64,000 nucleotides of DNA, taken from Mesorhizobium sp. LHD-90 (lineage in GTDB: Bacteria; Pseudomonadota; Alphaproteobacteria; Rhizobiales; Rhizobiaceae). Shown here one piece after another: positions 47,096-56,333 of this stretch. Position 1 is the first letter of the stretch; every line of letters starts with the position of its first letter. Under the pieces are notes generated by a model. It searched no databases. It had not been told where the DNA came from and saw only the letters and a list, made by a program, of their open reading frames with translations. The DNA lies in NCBI RefSeq assembly GCF_030929505.1, contig NZ_JAVFVV010000025.1:20921-84920 (forward strand), in the 5' to 3' direction. Position numbers and translations under genes: made by a program.

Positions 47096-47174
47096 CTAGT
47101 GGAACTTTGAATTTGACATTCGCATGTTCCGCGTGATGTCAGATGGGATGCGAATGTCAAATTCGTTCCACTAG
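47096..47174. repeat. Palindromic intergenic repeat, copy 2
   Basis: CTAGTGGAAC with GAATTTGACATTCGCAT (47096 onward) is mirrored by ATGCGAATGTCAAATTC and GTTCCACTAG (ending 47174), again with a 3-bp difference between the arms. It ends 3 bp before the mscL stop codon. Relative to copy 1, the motif order TAGTGG-nnC-TTTGA-TGACATT-GC is conserved while paired bases vary together. Confidence 0.7.
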
Positions 47175-47177
47175 AGA

Positions 47178-47600
47178 TTATTTCCTGGCAAGCAGGTCGC
47201 GGATTTCGGTCAGAAGCTGCACGTCGGCCGGCGGCGGGGCAGCAGGCGCTGCGGCCTTCTGCTTCTCGAGCTTGCGGCGCATCGTGTTCACACCCTTGAC
47301 CATCAGGAAGATGATCCAGGCGAGGATGAGGAAGTTGATCACCACGGTGAGGAAGTTGCCGTAGGCAAAGACCGCGCCCTGCTTTTTTGCTTCCTCCAGA
47401 GAGGCTGCAGTGACGTTCCCGGACAGCGGCAGGAAATAGTTGGAGAAATCGAAACCGCCGAAAACCGCGCCGACAATCGGCATGATTATGTCGCCAACCA
47501 GCGAATTCACGATCAGGCCGAACGCGCCGCCGATGATCACGCCGACGGCGAGATCCATGACATTGCCCTTGGAGATGAACTCCTGGAATTCCTTCAGCAT
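47178..47600 (-). CDS. mscL: Large-conductance mechanosensitive channel
   Basis: The ATG at 47600 (GGAGGG upstream) gives the usual 140 residues; longer starts are not needed. [20 protein letters not shown], the pore-lining [19 protein letters not shown], and the second membrane segment [18 protein letters not shown] are typical of MscL. It opens on membrane tension during hypo-osmotic shock and releases solutes. The gene stands alone; the palindromic repeat at its 3' end could contribute to mRNA termination or stability. Confidence 0.95.
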   Translation of the reverse strand: MLKEFQEFISKGNVMDLAVGVIIGGAFGLIVNSLVGDIIMPIVGAVFGGFDFSNYFLPLSGNVTAASLEEAKKQGAVFAYGNFLTVVINFLILAWIIFLMVKGVNTMRRKLEKQKAAAPAAPPPADVQLLTEIRDLLARK

Positions 47601-48248
47601 AACACCCTCCATGCGTGGCCGGCTGTCCCGAATGTCGCCGATGCACGCACCATAACAAAAAAGCCCGTTTGCAAAACCCGTTATGCCGCGAGCGTCGCCA
47701 TTTCTCCGCAAACCGCTCGGGTGGAGATTCGAAAAGGGGATAAGGTCTGGCCAAAAATCGTGCGCCTCCGAAAAATTCCCAAGCCCATCCAGGCGCTTGC
47801 GATTTTTTCGGGCGGGATTTTCGCCGGTTTTGTGCCCCGCGCCCCAGGCTCCGTTATCTTGATCGGCATCGCCCTCGCGGGAACACGGGTCATGAACCGG
47901 ATGAGCGTGGAGGGGACGGCGCCGGGGTGGCCGCGTAACGGTGCGCGGCTTGGCATGAGCCTAAAGACCCGGGCCCCAGATCGCGACGACACGCTCCGGA
48001 ACGAGTGAGCGGTATCAGCGGTCGGGCAAGAACGCCGGCGGGGCGCAAGGTTCGCGCCACGTTTTACAATTTTGAGAGGCTCGGCCTTGCGCCCCGCTTC
48101 CCACCTCCCGGAAGGGAGTTTTCCACTCAATGGCCAGGGCGGATTTCCGCAGCGTGGCGAGGACGAAGGCTGCGCGGAGGGACCGCGCCGAAAGCCGCGG
48201 TTGATTTTGCCCCGATAATGGTGATCCCATGAATGCTTGGAGGATCGC
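47601..48248. other. 648-bp intergenic region between mscL and hybrid kinase
   Basis: No frame here looks like a genuine protein; a 95-codon frame at 47721-48008 lacks a recognisable family and a ribosome site. The region includes the mscL promoter and a strong 13-bp inverted repeat (48038-48097) ahead of the kinase gene. An unannotated small RNA is possible. Confidence 0.45.
48038..48097. promoter_or_regulatory. 13-bp perfect inverted repeat upstream of hybrid kinase
   Basis: GCGGGGCGCAAGG (48038-48050) and CCTTGCGCCCCGC (48085-48097) are exact inverse copies around a 34-bp, more AT-rich loop that includes GTTTTACAATTTTGAG. The kinase start is 152 bp downstream. It could be a long 5'-leader stem, a two-site operator, or a minus-strand terminator. 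Confidence 0.45.
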
Positions 48249-51200
48249 GTGCAGGGTTGGTCCGTCGTCATCATCGCCGTCGCCTATGTGACGCTGCTGT
48301 TCGCCATCGCCAGCGTCGGCGACCGCTGGGCGGCCGCCGTCGGCGCCAGCCGGCCGCGCCCCTACATCTACGCGCTCAGCCTCGCCATCTACTGCACCTC
48401 CTGGACCTTCTTCGGCTCGGTCGGGCTCGCCACCGAGCGCGGCCTCGAATTTCTGGCGATCTATATCGGTCCGGTGCTGGTCTTCCTGTTCGGCTTCCCG
48501 CTGCTCAACCGCATCGTCAAGCTCGCCAAGGCGGAGAAGATCACCTCCATCGCCGACTTCCTCGGGGCTCGCTATGGCAAGAGTTTTTCGGTCGCCTCGA
48601 TCGCCACGCTCATCGCCACGGTCGGCGCCGTCCCCTACATCGCGCTGCAGCTCAAGGCGATTTCCGGCTCGGTCAGCCTGATGATCGAACACTATACGGG
48701 CGCGCCGCCCTCCTTCGACCCGTTCCTCAGTGACATCTCGCTGGTCGTCGCGCTGCTTCTGGCGCTGTTCGCGGTTCTGTTCGGCACCCGCCACGCCGAC
48801 GCCACCGAGCACCAGGACGGGCTGATCCTGGCTGTCGCGGTCGAATCGGTGGTGAAGCTGGCCGCCTTCCTGGCGGTCGGCCTGTTCGTCGTCTTCATGC
48901 TGTTCGGCGGGCCCGGCGACCTCATCGGCAAGCTCTCGGAAAACGCCGCCGTCGACGCGGCGATGGGCTACCGCACGTCCCTCGGCACCTGGCTGGTGAT
49001 GACGGTGATCAGCGGTTTCGCCATCGTCATGCTGCCACGCCAGTTCTACGTGATGATCGTCGAAAACCGCGGCGGCAGCGAGCTGCGGCGGGCGACCTGG
49101 ATCTTCCCGCTCTACCTCGTCCTGATCAACCTGTTCGTGCTGCCGATCGCCTTCGTCGGCCTCGCCAATGTCGGCCCGGCCACCAGCAGCGACCTCTACG
49201 TGCTGTCGCTGCCGTTGCTCAGCGGCCACAACACGCTGGCGATGGTAGCCTTCATCGGCGGCCTGTCGGCGGCCACCGCCATGGTCATCGTCGAGACGGT
49301 GGCGCTGTCGATCATGATCTCCAACGACCTGATCATCCCGCTGTTCGTGCGGCGCCTGCTGAAGAACGAAGCCAGCGAATCCGGCGACTGGTCGAGCCTC
49401 ATCCTCAACATCAGGCGCGGCGCGATCTTCATCATCCTGTTCGTCGCCTTCCTCTACTATCGCGAGAGCACCGGCAACGCCCGGCTGGCTTCCATCGGCC
49501 TGATGTCCTTCGCGGCGATCGCCCAGTTCGCGCCGGCCTTCATCGGCGGGCTGGTGTGGCGCCGCGCCAACGCGCGTGGCGCGGCGATGGGCATGATCGC
49601 CGGCCTGGTCGTGTGGTGCTACACGCTGCTGTTCCCGTCGCTGGCCTCGCCCGGCATGGCGATCCTGACCGAAGGACCGCTGGGCATCGAGGCGCTGAGG
49701 CCGCAGGCCCTGTTCGGCACCGTCGCCGAGCCGCTCAACCACGGGGTTCTGTGGAGCCTGTCGATCAACCTGCTGTTCTACGTGCTCGGCTCGCTGTCGC
49801 GCGCCTCGGTGCCGCTCGAACGCATCCAGGCTGCGATCTTCGTGCCGCGCGACGCCAACCCGATGCCCAGCTTGCGCCGCTTCCGCACGGCGATCACCGT
49901 CAACGACCTCAAGGACACGATCGCCAAATATCTCGGCGTCGAGCGCACCGAGCGCTCGTTCCAGGCCTTCGAGGCAAGCGGCGGCGCACCGCTCGACGGC
50001 AACGAGCAGGCCAGCATGGCGGTGGTCCGCTTCTCCGAACAACTGCTCGCCACCGCCGTCGGCTCGTCCTCGGCGCGGCTGATCCTGTCGCTCCTGTTCC
50101 AGCGTCACGACAAGTCGCCGCGCGACGCGTTTCGCCTGCTCGACGACGCTACGGAAGCGCTGCAGCACAACCGCGACCTCCTGCAGATCGCGCTCGACCA
50201 GATGGAACAAGGCATCACCGTCTTCGACCAGGATTTCCGGCTGACCTGCTGGAACCGGCAATATCGCATGCTGTTTTCCCTTCCCGACGAGATGGGCCGC
50301 GTCGGCGTGTCGCTCGACGAGATGCTGCGGCTGCTGGCCATACGCGGCGAGATCGCGACGGATGCGACCGTTTCTATCCTCAACCGCTTCACCAGCTTCG
50401 GCAGCCCCTGGCAGCTTGAACTCAAGCGCAGCGGCCGCATCGTCGAGCTCCGCTCCAATCCGATGCCGGACGGCGGCATCGTCGCCACCTATGCCGACAT
50501 CACCGCGCGTGTCGCCGCGGATGTCGCGCTGAAACGGGCAAACGAGTCGCTCGAACAGCGGGTGCGCGACCGCACCGTCGAGTTGACACGCGTCAACGAG
50601 GAACTGGCGCAGGCGCAGGTGCTGGCGGAAGAAGCCAATCTCGGCAAGACGAAATTCCTGGCCGGCGCCGGCCACGACATTCTGCAGCCGCTCAACGCCG
50701 CCCGGCTTTATTGCGCCTCGCTGATCGAGCGGGCCGGCAAGGGGGCAAGCGCGCAGGCCGCGCGCAACATCGAGTCCTCGCTGGAATCCGTCGAGACCAT
50801 TCTAGGCGCGGTGCTCGACATCTCGCGGCTGGACGCCGGCGCGATGAAGCCGGTCGAGACGGTGTTCCGGCTGGATGGCCTGCTGCGCCAGGTCGCTACC
50901 GACTTCCAGCCGATGGCGCGCGAAAAGCGACTGGAACTCGTGATCGTGCCGTCGTCGCTCACTGTCGAGACCGACCGCAACCTGCTGCGGCGCCTCGTCC
51001 AGAACCTGGTTTCCAACGCCATAAAATACACGCGCAGCGGCCGCGTGCTGGTCGGCGTGCGCAGGCGTGGCGAACTGGCCGAAATCCAGGTCTTCGACAC
51101 CGGCATCGGCATCCCGATCAACAAGTTGAACACCGTTTTCCGCGAATTCACCCGGCTCGACGAGGGCATGCGCGAGGCGCAGGGTCTCGGCCTCGGCCTC

Positions 51201-51743
51201 TCCATCGTCGACCGCATCGCGCGCGTGCTCAGGCTGGAGATCCAGATCGACTCAGGCCGAGGCAAGGGCACGCGGTTCTCGGTCATCCTGCCGGTGTCGG
51301 CGGCCGCCGAACCGGAGCCCATGCCGGCGACCAGGCCGCGCCCGCCCGCGGTCGCCGCGCTCGGCGGCCTCGCGGTGCTGTGCATCGACAACGACCCGCG
51401 CATCCTCGAAGGCATGCGGCTGCTGCTCGAAGGCTGGGGCTGCCGGGTCGACACCGCAACCGGCTCCGCCGAAATTCTCCGCGATCCCGGCCGCTTCGGC
51501 GCGGTGGATCTGATCCTCGCCGACTATCATCTCGATGGCGAGACGGGGCTCGACCTCATCCGCAAGTTGCGCGGCCGCTGGGGCGAGCGCATGCCGGCGA
51601 TCCTGGTCACGGCCGACCGCTCGAACGAGGTGCGCGCCGCCGCCGACGCGCTCGACGTGCCGGTGATCAACAAGCCGGTGAAGCCGGCGGCACTGCGCTC
51701 GCTGATGACAAGGGTGCGGCGGATGGCGCCGGCGGCAGAGTAG
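48249..51743 (+). CDS. SSF-domain hybrid sensor histidine kinase (CrbS/MxtR-like)
   Basis: The GTG at 48249 (GGAGG six bases before it) gives 1164 residues. About 13 membrane segments of a sodium/solute symporter (SLC5-like) module fill residues 1-530 (IYCTSWTFFGSVGLATERG). A STAC-like linker (FSEQLLATAVGSSSARLIL), a PAS domain (LDQMEQGITVFDQDFRL), a coiled segment, HisKA (FLAGAGHDILQPLNAARL), HATPase (NLVSNAIKYTRSGRVL) and a C-terminal receiver (LILADYHLDGETG) follow. The order matches CrbS-type kinases that sense acetate or related small acids in other proteobacteria. The convergent LuxR-type regulator is the likely partner. Confidence 0.9.
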   Translation: MQGWSVVIIAVAYVTLLFAIASVGDRWAAAVGASRPRPYIYALSLAIYCTSWTFFGSVGLATERGLEFLAIYIGPVLVFLFGFPLLNRIVKLAKAEKITSIADFLGARYGKSFSVASIATLIATVGAVPYIALQLKAISGSVSLMIEHYTGAPPSFDPFLSDISLVVALLLALFAVLFGTRHADATEHQDGLILAVAVESVVKLAAFLAVGLFVVFMLFGGPGDLIGKLSENAAVDAAMGYRTSLGTWLVMTVISGFAIVMLPRQFYVMIVENRGGSELRRATWIFPLYLVLINLFVLPIAFVGLANVGPATSSDLYVLSLPLLSGHNTLAMVAFIGGLSAATAMVIVETVALSIMISNDLIIPLFVRRLLKNEASESGDWSSLILNIRRGAIFIILFVAFLYYRESTGNARLASIGLMSFAAIAQFAPAFIGGLVWRRANARGAAMGMIAGLVVWCYTLLFPSLASPGMAILTEGPLGIEALRPQALFGTVAEPLNHGVLWSLSINLLFYVLGSLSRASVPLERIQAAIFVPRDANPMPSLRRFRTAITVNDLKDTIAKYLGVERTERSFQAFEASGGAPLDGNEQASMAVVRFSEQLLATAVGSSSARLILSLLFQRHDKSPRDAFRLLDDATEALQHNRDLLQIALDQMEQGITVFDQDFRLTCWNRQYRMLFSLPDEMGRVGVSLDEMLRLLAIRGEIATDATVSILNRFTSFGSPWQLELKRSGRIVELRSNPMPDGGIVATYADITARVAADVALKRANESLEQRVRDRTVELTRVNEELAQAQVLAEEANLGKTKFLAGAGHDILQPLNAARLYCASLIERAGKGASAQAARNIESSLESVETILGAVLDISRLDAGAMKPVETVFRLDGLLRQVATDFQPMAREKRLELVIVPSSLTVETDRNLLRRLVQNLVSNAIKYTRSGRVLVGVRRRGELAEIQVFDTGIGIPINKLNTVFREFTRLDEGMREAQGLGLGLSIVDRIARVLRLEIQIDSGRGKGTRFSVILPVSAAAEPEPMPATRPRPPAVAALGGLAVLCIDNDPRILEGMRLLLEGWGCRVDTATGSAEILRDPGRFGAVDLILADYHLDGETGLDLIRKLRGRWGERMPAILVTADRSNEVRAAADALDVPVINKPVKPAALRSLMTRVRRMAPAAE

Positions 51744-51765
51744 GCAAATGCCGGAAGCTGTTTTC

Positions 51766-52425
51766 TCAGCCGGCAGCAGTCAGCGGATCGGAGCCGATCT
51801 TGGCGAGCATGATCACCGCCTGGGTGCGGTTGTCGACGCCGAGTTTTTGCAGCACCGCCGAGACATGCGCCTTGATGGTGGCCTCCGACACGCCGAGCTC
51901 GTAGGCGATCTGCTTGTTGAGCAGCCCGCCGGCCAGCATGCCGAGCACCCGCGTCTGCTGCGGCGTCAGCGATTGCAGCTTGCGGATCAGCTCGGAGATT
52001 TCCGGGTCCTGCTCGGTGCCGAGATCGACGCCGACGGGTGCTGCGATGTCGCCGGACAGCACCGTGCTCACCGCCGCGCGGATGTCTTCCATGCTCGCCG
52101 ATTTCGAGATGAAACCCGAGGCGCCGAGCTCCAGCGAGCGGCGGATCGTTTCGGGGTCGTCATGGGCGGACACGACGATGACCGGCACGGAGGCGTGGAT
52201 GCCGCGCAGCGAGATCAGGCCGGACAGGCCCGACGCGCCCGGCATGGACAGGTCGAGCAGCAGCAGGTCGAGATCGTCATTGCCGGTGACCAGCGCCTTG
52301 GTCGCCTCGAAATCGCCGGCTTCGAGAATCTCGGCAACGCCGTCCAGGCCGGAAAGCGCCTGTTTCAGCGCGCCGCGAAACAGCGGATGGTCGTCCGCGA
52401 TGACGAACCTGTAGCCAGCCGGCAA
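51766..52425 (-). CDS. NarL/LuxR-family response regulator
   Basis: A TTG at 52425 preceded by GGGAGGG gives 219 residues; an ATG at 52482 would add 19 residues of non-family sequence. The receiver domain has FVIADDHPLFRGAL, the phosphoacceptor Asp in LLLLDLSMPG and VVSAHDDPETI. The C-terminal LuxR helix-turn-helix contains LTPQQTRVLGMLAGG and QIAYELGVSEATIKAH. It converges on the SSF-type kinase with a 22-bp gap and probably forms a CrbS/CrbR-like pair. Confidence 0.9.
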   Translation of the reverse strand: MPAGYRFVIADDHPLFRGALKQALSGLDGVAEILEAGDFEATKALVTGNDDLDLLLLDLSMPGASGLSGLISLRGIHASVPVIVVSAHDDPETIRRSLELGASGFISKSASMEDIRAAVSTVLSGDIAAPVGVDLGTEQDPEISELIRKLQSLTPQQTRVLGMLAGGLLNKQIAYELGVSEATIKAHVSAVLQKLGVDNRTQAVIMLAKIGSDPLTAAG

Positions 52426-52572
52426 ACGTCCCTCCCGATCCCGCCTGCCCTTGTTGTCGTTGAAACGGGATGCGTGCCGCAATTATGCGGCAGCCGGCCC
52501 GCAATTCAAGCTGCAAAGCAACGGCATGCACCGGTTAGCGCGAGGAAACTGCATTTCGCGGGAAGCCGCCCG

Positions 52573-53010
52573 TCAGGTCTTGTCCGGACCGGGGGAACCA
52601 CCCTGGTTCATCGGCTCCTTGTCGAAATCCTGCACCGTGTCCCTGAAACTGCGCAGGAAGCGCTCCATGTAGCCGAGGCCCTTCTGGAATTCCTCTTCTG
52701 TGGGGAGCGTGGATTCCAGTTTCGAGGTCAACGAGTTCTCCAGCTTGGCGACCCGTTCGTCGATCCCCTTGAGATCGCGCTGCAACCGGTCGATCTCGTC
52801 CTGATAGGCGGTGCGCTCGTCGGCAGCGAGCTTGCATACCAGCGAGGCTCCTTCCTGCGTGCAGGTCGACATTTCGCCGGTTCGCCGATCCATGCGGACA
52901 AAGCCGTCGCCGGATTTTTCGAGCACGTAGCGGTCGTCGTCCTGGGCAAGGGCGCCGGTCGAGAGGGTCGCCGCCACAAGCGATGCAGTCATGAAAGGAA
53001 GCAGACGCAT
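52573..53010 (-). CDS. Secreted hypothetical protein with coiled coil
   Basis: The ATG at 53010 (GGAGG upstream) gives 145 residues. A clear signal peptide (MRLLPFMTASLVAATLSTGALAQ) is followed by a short domain with two cysteines (STCTQEGASLVCKL) that could form a disulfide, then a coiled coil (RLQRDLKGIDERVAKLENSL). It is expected in the periplasm or outer membrane. No named family was recognised. It lies between the LuxR-type regulator and the divergent DUF952 gene. Confidence 0.75.
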   Translation of the reverse strand: MRLLPFMTASLVAATLSTGALAQDDDRYVLEKSGDGFVRMDRRTGEMSTCTQEGASLVCKLAADERTAYQDEIDRLQRDLKGIDERVAKLENSLTSKLESTLPTEEEFQKGLGYMERFLRSFRDTVQDFDKEPMNQGGSPGPDKT

Positions 53011-53119
53011 GGCGTCCTCCATCGGATTCGTGGTGGAAAACTGCCACGACTTTGTGCCGGAAATGCGAAAGCGCGGTCTTTCCCTTTCCGCCTCGGCCGG
53101 TTCAGCCTATAGCGCGGCC

Positions 53120-53464
53120 ATGAGCACGACAATCTACAAGATCTGCCCTGAAACCTTGTGGCGAGAAGCGGAGGCGCGGGGCGTCTTCACCGGCGCGCCG
53201 GTCGATCTCGCCGACGGCTTCATCCATTTCTCAACCGCCGAGCAGATGGAGGAGACCGCCCGAAAGCATTTTGCCGGGCAGGACGATCTCCTGCTCGTCG
53301 CGATCGATGCCGACAGGCTGGGCGAGGCGCTGAAGTTCGAGGTGTCGCGCGGCGGCGCGCTGTTCCCGCATCTCTACGCCCCGCTCGGCCTCGACGCGGT
53401 CAGATGGGTGCGGCCGTTGCCGCTCGGCCCGGACGGCCACGTCTTCCCGGACCTCGACACATGA
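53120..53464 (+). CDS. DUF952 family protein
   Basis: The ATG at 53120 gives a 114-residue cytoplasmic protein with the family landmarks IYKICPETLWREA, DGFIHFSTAEQM, and FEVSRGGALFPHLYAPL. DUF952 proteins have no assigned activity; the conserved His/Ser/Arg residues suggest an enzyme, possibly related to ADP-ribosyl-transferase-like folds. Its stop overlaps the pyrD start by 4 bp, so the two are co-translated. Confidence 0.9.
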   Translation: MSTTIYKICPETLWREAEARGVFTGAPVDLADGFIHFSTAEQMEETARKHFAGQDDLLLVAIDADRLGEALKFEVSRGGALFPHLYAPLGLDAVRWVRPLPLGPDGHVFPDLDT

Positions 53465-54552
53465 CCGGCCTGTTCGACGGGGTCGGGCGGCGGCTTCTGT
53501 TCACGCTCGATCCGGAGACCGCGCACGGCCTGTCGATCAAGGCGCTGAAATGCGGCCTGCCGCCGGTGCGGCCGGCGCCGAAAGACCCACGGCTTGCCAT
53601 TCGCGTCGCCGGCATCGATCTCCCGAACCCGCTCGGCATGGCCGCGGGCTACGACAAGAACGGCGAGGTTCCCGACGCCATCCTGTCGCTCGGCTTCGGT
53701 TTCGCCGAAATCGGCTCGGTCACGCCGCGCCCGCAGCCCGGCAACCCGAAACCGCGCATCTTCCGGCTGGAGCGCGACGGCGCAGTGATCAACCGGCTGG
53801 GCTTCAACAATGAAGGCCACGACGCCTGCGCGGCGCGGCTTGTCGCGCGGCACGGACGAAGCGGCATCGTCGGCGTCAACATCGGCGCCAACAAGGACAG
53901 CACCGACCGCATCGCCGACTACGAGGCGGGGGTGAAACGCTTCGCGCCGCTCGGTTCCTACCTCACCGTCAACATCTCCTCGCCCAACACGCCCGGCCTG
54001 CGCAACATGCAGGCGCGCACCGAACTGGGGGAACTGCTCGCGCGCGTCGTTTCGGCCCGCGGCGCACTGGCCGATGCCCAGCACCGCGCCCGCCCGATCT
54101 TCCTCAAGATCGCGCCGGACCTGTCCGACCCCGAGTTGGAAGACATCGCGGCGGAGGTTCTGGCGCATCCGATCGAAGGCGTGATCGTCTCGAACACGAC
54201 GCTGTCGCGCGACGGGTTGGTGGAAACCGCGCAGGCGAAGGAAGCCGGTGGCCTCTCGGGAAAACCGCTGTTCGCGCGCTCGACGATCGTGCTGGCGAAA
54301 ATGCGCCGGCTGCTCGGGTCGGAGATCGCCATAGTCGGCGTCGGCGGCGTCGATTCGGCCGAGACAGCGCTGGAGAAGATCCGGGCCGGGGCCGATCTGG
54401 TCCAGCTCTACACCGGCCTGATCTATGGCGGACTCGCCCTGCCCGGCCGCATCCTGCGCGATATGCTGAAAATTCTCGACCGGGACGGGATCAAGACCGT
54501 CGCGGCGCTGCGCGACACGCGGACCGGACATTGGGCGGCGCAGCCTCTTTGA
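53461..54552 (+). CDS. pyrD: Dihydroorotate dehydrogenase (quinone)
   Basis: This 363-residue class 2 enzyme has an N-terminal amphipathic membrane-association region (RRLLFTLDPETAHGL), FMN-binding NPLGMAAGYDKNGE, the catalytic serine region VNISSPNTPGLR, and phosphate-binding VGVGGVDSAETALEKI. It oxidises dihydroorotate to orotate with electrons passed to quinone, the fourth step of pyrimidine synthesis. The start overlaps the DUF952 stop (ATGA). Confidence 0.95.
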   Translation: MTGLFDGVGRRLLFTLDPETAHGLSIKALKCGLPPVRPAPKDPRLAIRVAGIDLPNPLGMAAGYDKNGEVPDAILSLGFGFAEIGSVTPRPQPGNPKPRIFRLERDGAVINRLGFNNEGHDACAARLVARHGRSGIVGVNIGANKDSTDRIADYEAGVKRFAPLGSYLTVNISSPNTPGLRNMQARTELGELLARVVSARGALADAQHRARPIFLKIAPDLSDPELEDIAAEVLAHPIEGVIVSNTTLSRDGLVETAQAKEAGGLSGKPLFARSTIVLAKMRRLLGSEIAIVGVGGVDSAETALEKIRAGADLVQLYTGLIYGGLALPGRILRDMLKILDRDGIKTVAALRDTRTGHWAAQPL

Positions 54553-54655
54553 GAACAGAGGCCCGCGGGACACTTCGATCCCTTGCGCCAGGCGTTTTCT
54601 TGGTAGACCGACAGCCGATTTGCGAATTGGCCGCGACACGATAGATGTCTCGCGC

Positions 54656-55558
54656 ATGCCGCTCAACATCGTCAGCCATCCCGACTACGACGCAAATTTC
54701 CCCGCCGACCATCGTTTTCCGATGGGCAAATACCGGGCGCTGGCGAGGCGGCTGGAAGCGACTGGCCTGCTGGCGCGGTCGGCGCATGTCCTGCCGGATT
54801 TCGCTCCCGAGGCGGCACTGAAGCGGGCGCACGATCCCGTCTATGTCGACCAGGTCCTGGCCTGCCAGGTGCCGGAAAAGATCGAGCGGGAGATCGGCTT
54901 TCCGGTGAGCGAACTGGTATCGCGCCGCGCCCGCCGGTCTGCGGGCGGCACGCTGCTAGCCGCGCGGCTCGCGCTGCATCACGGCATCGCCTGCAACGCG
55001 GCGGGCGGCAGCCACCATGCCCGCCATGCGCATGGCGCCGGCTTCTGCACGCTGAACGACGTGGCGGTGGCTGCGCTCAACCTGCTCGCGGAACGGCCGC
55101 AGGCACGGATCCTGGTGGTCGACCTCGACGTCCACCAGGGCGACGGGACGGCGGACATCCTTCGCGACGAACCCCGCGCCTTCACCTTCTCCATGCATGC
55201 GGAAAGGAACTATCCGGTGCGAAAACTGGCCTCCGATCTGGATATCGCGCTGCCGGACGGCACCGGCGACGACCAATATCTCCGGCATCTGGCGGGCGCC
55301 CTGGCGCGGCTGTCCGGCACGGCGCAATGGGACATCGTCTTCTACAATGCCGGCGTCGACCCGCATGCCGACGACCGGCTCGGCCGGCTGGCGCTGTCGG
55401 ACGACGGCCTGCGCGAGCGCGACCGCATGACGATCGGCCATTTCCGGGCGATGGGCGTGCCGGTCTGCGGCGTCATCGGCGGCGGTTATTCGCGTGACAT
55501 CGACGCGCTCGCCGCCCGCCACTCCATTCTGTTCGAGGTCGCTTCGGAATTCGCCTGA
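54656..55558 (+). CDS. Histone deacetylase/acetylpolyamine amidohydrolase family protein
   Basis: From the ATG at 54656 the product has 300 residues. Zinc and active-site motifs are in place: GGSHHARHAHGAGFCTLND (two His), VVDLDVHQGDGT (Asp and His ligands) and YNAGVDPHADDRLG (third Asp ligand). Bacterial members deacetylate acetylpolyamines or other small amides rather than histones. The shortened loops fit the class IV-like bacterial branch. It follows pyrD by about 100 bp; a functional link is not evident. Confidence 0.9.
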   Translation: MPLNIVSHPDYDANFPADHRFPMGKYRALARRLEATGLLARSAHVLPDFAPEAALKRAHDPVYVDQVLACQVPEKIEREIGFPVSELVSRRARRSAGGTLLAARLALHHGIACNAAGGSHHARHAHGAGFCTLNDVAVAALNLLAERPQARILVVDLDVHQGDGTADILRDEPRAFTFSMHAERNYPVRKLASDLDIALPDGTGDDQYLRHLAGALARLSGTAQWDIVFYNAGVDPHADDRLGRLALSDDGLRERDRMTIGHFRAMGVPVCGVIGGGYSRDIDALAARHSILFEVASEFA

Positions 55559-55569
55559 GCGCGAGTGCC

Positions 55570-55833
55570 CTATCGCCGCAAGCTAAAGAGACGCAGGACG
55601 ATGAAGGCCGGAATGACGATCGCGGCCCCCAGCGCCAGATAGCCGAGGAAACGGTCGACGGTAGCGAAACCCATGTTCCAGATGCGCAGGAGCGTATCAC
55701 GGATCCAGTCGATCACGTCGAAGGGCGACCAGCCGAAGGCGCTCATGACCACGCCGACGAGGAAGGACACGACGAGCAGCTTCAGGAAGACCCGCAACGG
55801 GGTGTCGCCGAGAAATCTGGTCAGGCCGGACAC
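55570..55833 (-). CDS. DUF6460-type small membrane protein
   Basis: This 87-residue protein has two hydrophobic helices (FLKLLVVSFLVGVVMSAFGW and YLALGAAIVIPAFIVLRLF) joined by the conserved amphipathic segment DVIDWIRDTLLRIWNMGF. Such small proteins, as far as recalled assigned to DUF6460, are widespread in Hyphomicrobiales and have unknown function. The gene ends 11 bp from the convergent deacetylase stop. Confidence 0.8.
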   Translation of the reverse strand: MSGLTRFLGDTPLRVFLKLLVVSFLVGVVMSAFGWSPFDVIDWIRDTLLRIWNMGFATVDRFLGYLALGAAIVIPAFIVLRLFSLRR

Positions 55834-56027
55834 GATTCGCCTCCTTGCGTTGCCGCCGCATAGGCGCTCGGCAAGGCGGCATCAAGGCCAAACATCGCAA
55901 GCAGGCCGGCAACGTGCGACCGTCATGAGAAAACATGAGCCGGGAAAAGGAATTCCTTTGGATCGGGACCGCCAGCGGACCCGTGTGGCGGGTCCGCTGG
56001 CGGAGGCCGATGTTCGGGTCGTCCGCT

Positions 56028-56333
56028 TTAGCGAAGGACGTGAACGATCTTGCGGGTGCCCGGATCGACCAGAACGGTCCGTCCATCGACCACGACATAT
56101 TCGTAGCTCATGTCCGGAACATCCATCCGGTGAAGCTCGACCGTGTCGGGAACCGTCGAGCCGATGTTAAGCTCGACACCCGGCAGTTGGACCGACGCCA
56201 GCGGCTGCTTCTGGACGTATTCGCGGATCACCGTTTCCTGCTGCGGCTGGATGATCACGTCCTGCGCGGCGGCTCCGCCGATACCGGCGAGAATGGCAAG
56301 ACCGGCCGTGGCACTCAAAAGGTGCATTTTCAT
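56028..56333 (-). CDS. DUF1236-like secreted protein
   Basis: An ATG at 56333 with a perfect AAGGAGG six bases upstream gives 101 residues. A signal peptide (MKMHLLSATAGLAILAGI, cleavage after GGAAAQ) precedes a small domain with the family pattern YVQKQPLASVQLPG, VELHRMDVPDMSYEYVVV and a C-terminal PGTRKIVHVLR. DUF1236 proteins are small periplasmic proteins of rhizobia with no known activity. The frame is open upstream but that extension is not supported. Confidence 0.85.
   Translation of the reverse strand: MKMHLLSATAGLAILAGIGGAAAQDVIIQPQQETVIREYVQKQPLASVQLPGVELNIGSTVPDTVELHRMDVPDMSYEYVVVDGRTVLVDPGTRKIVHVLR

Noticed and set aside
47721..48008. 95-codon frame between mscL and the kinase
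   Set aside because: No ribosome site, no recognised family and strongly basic, low-complexity C-terminus; likely random in GC-rich DNA.
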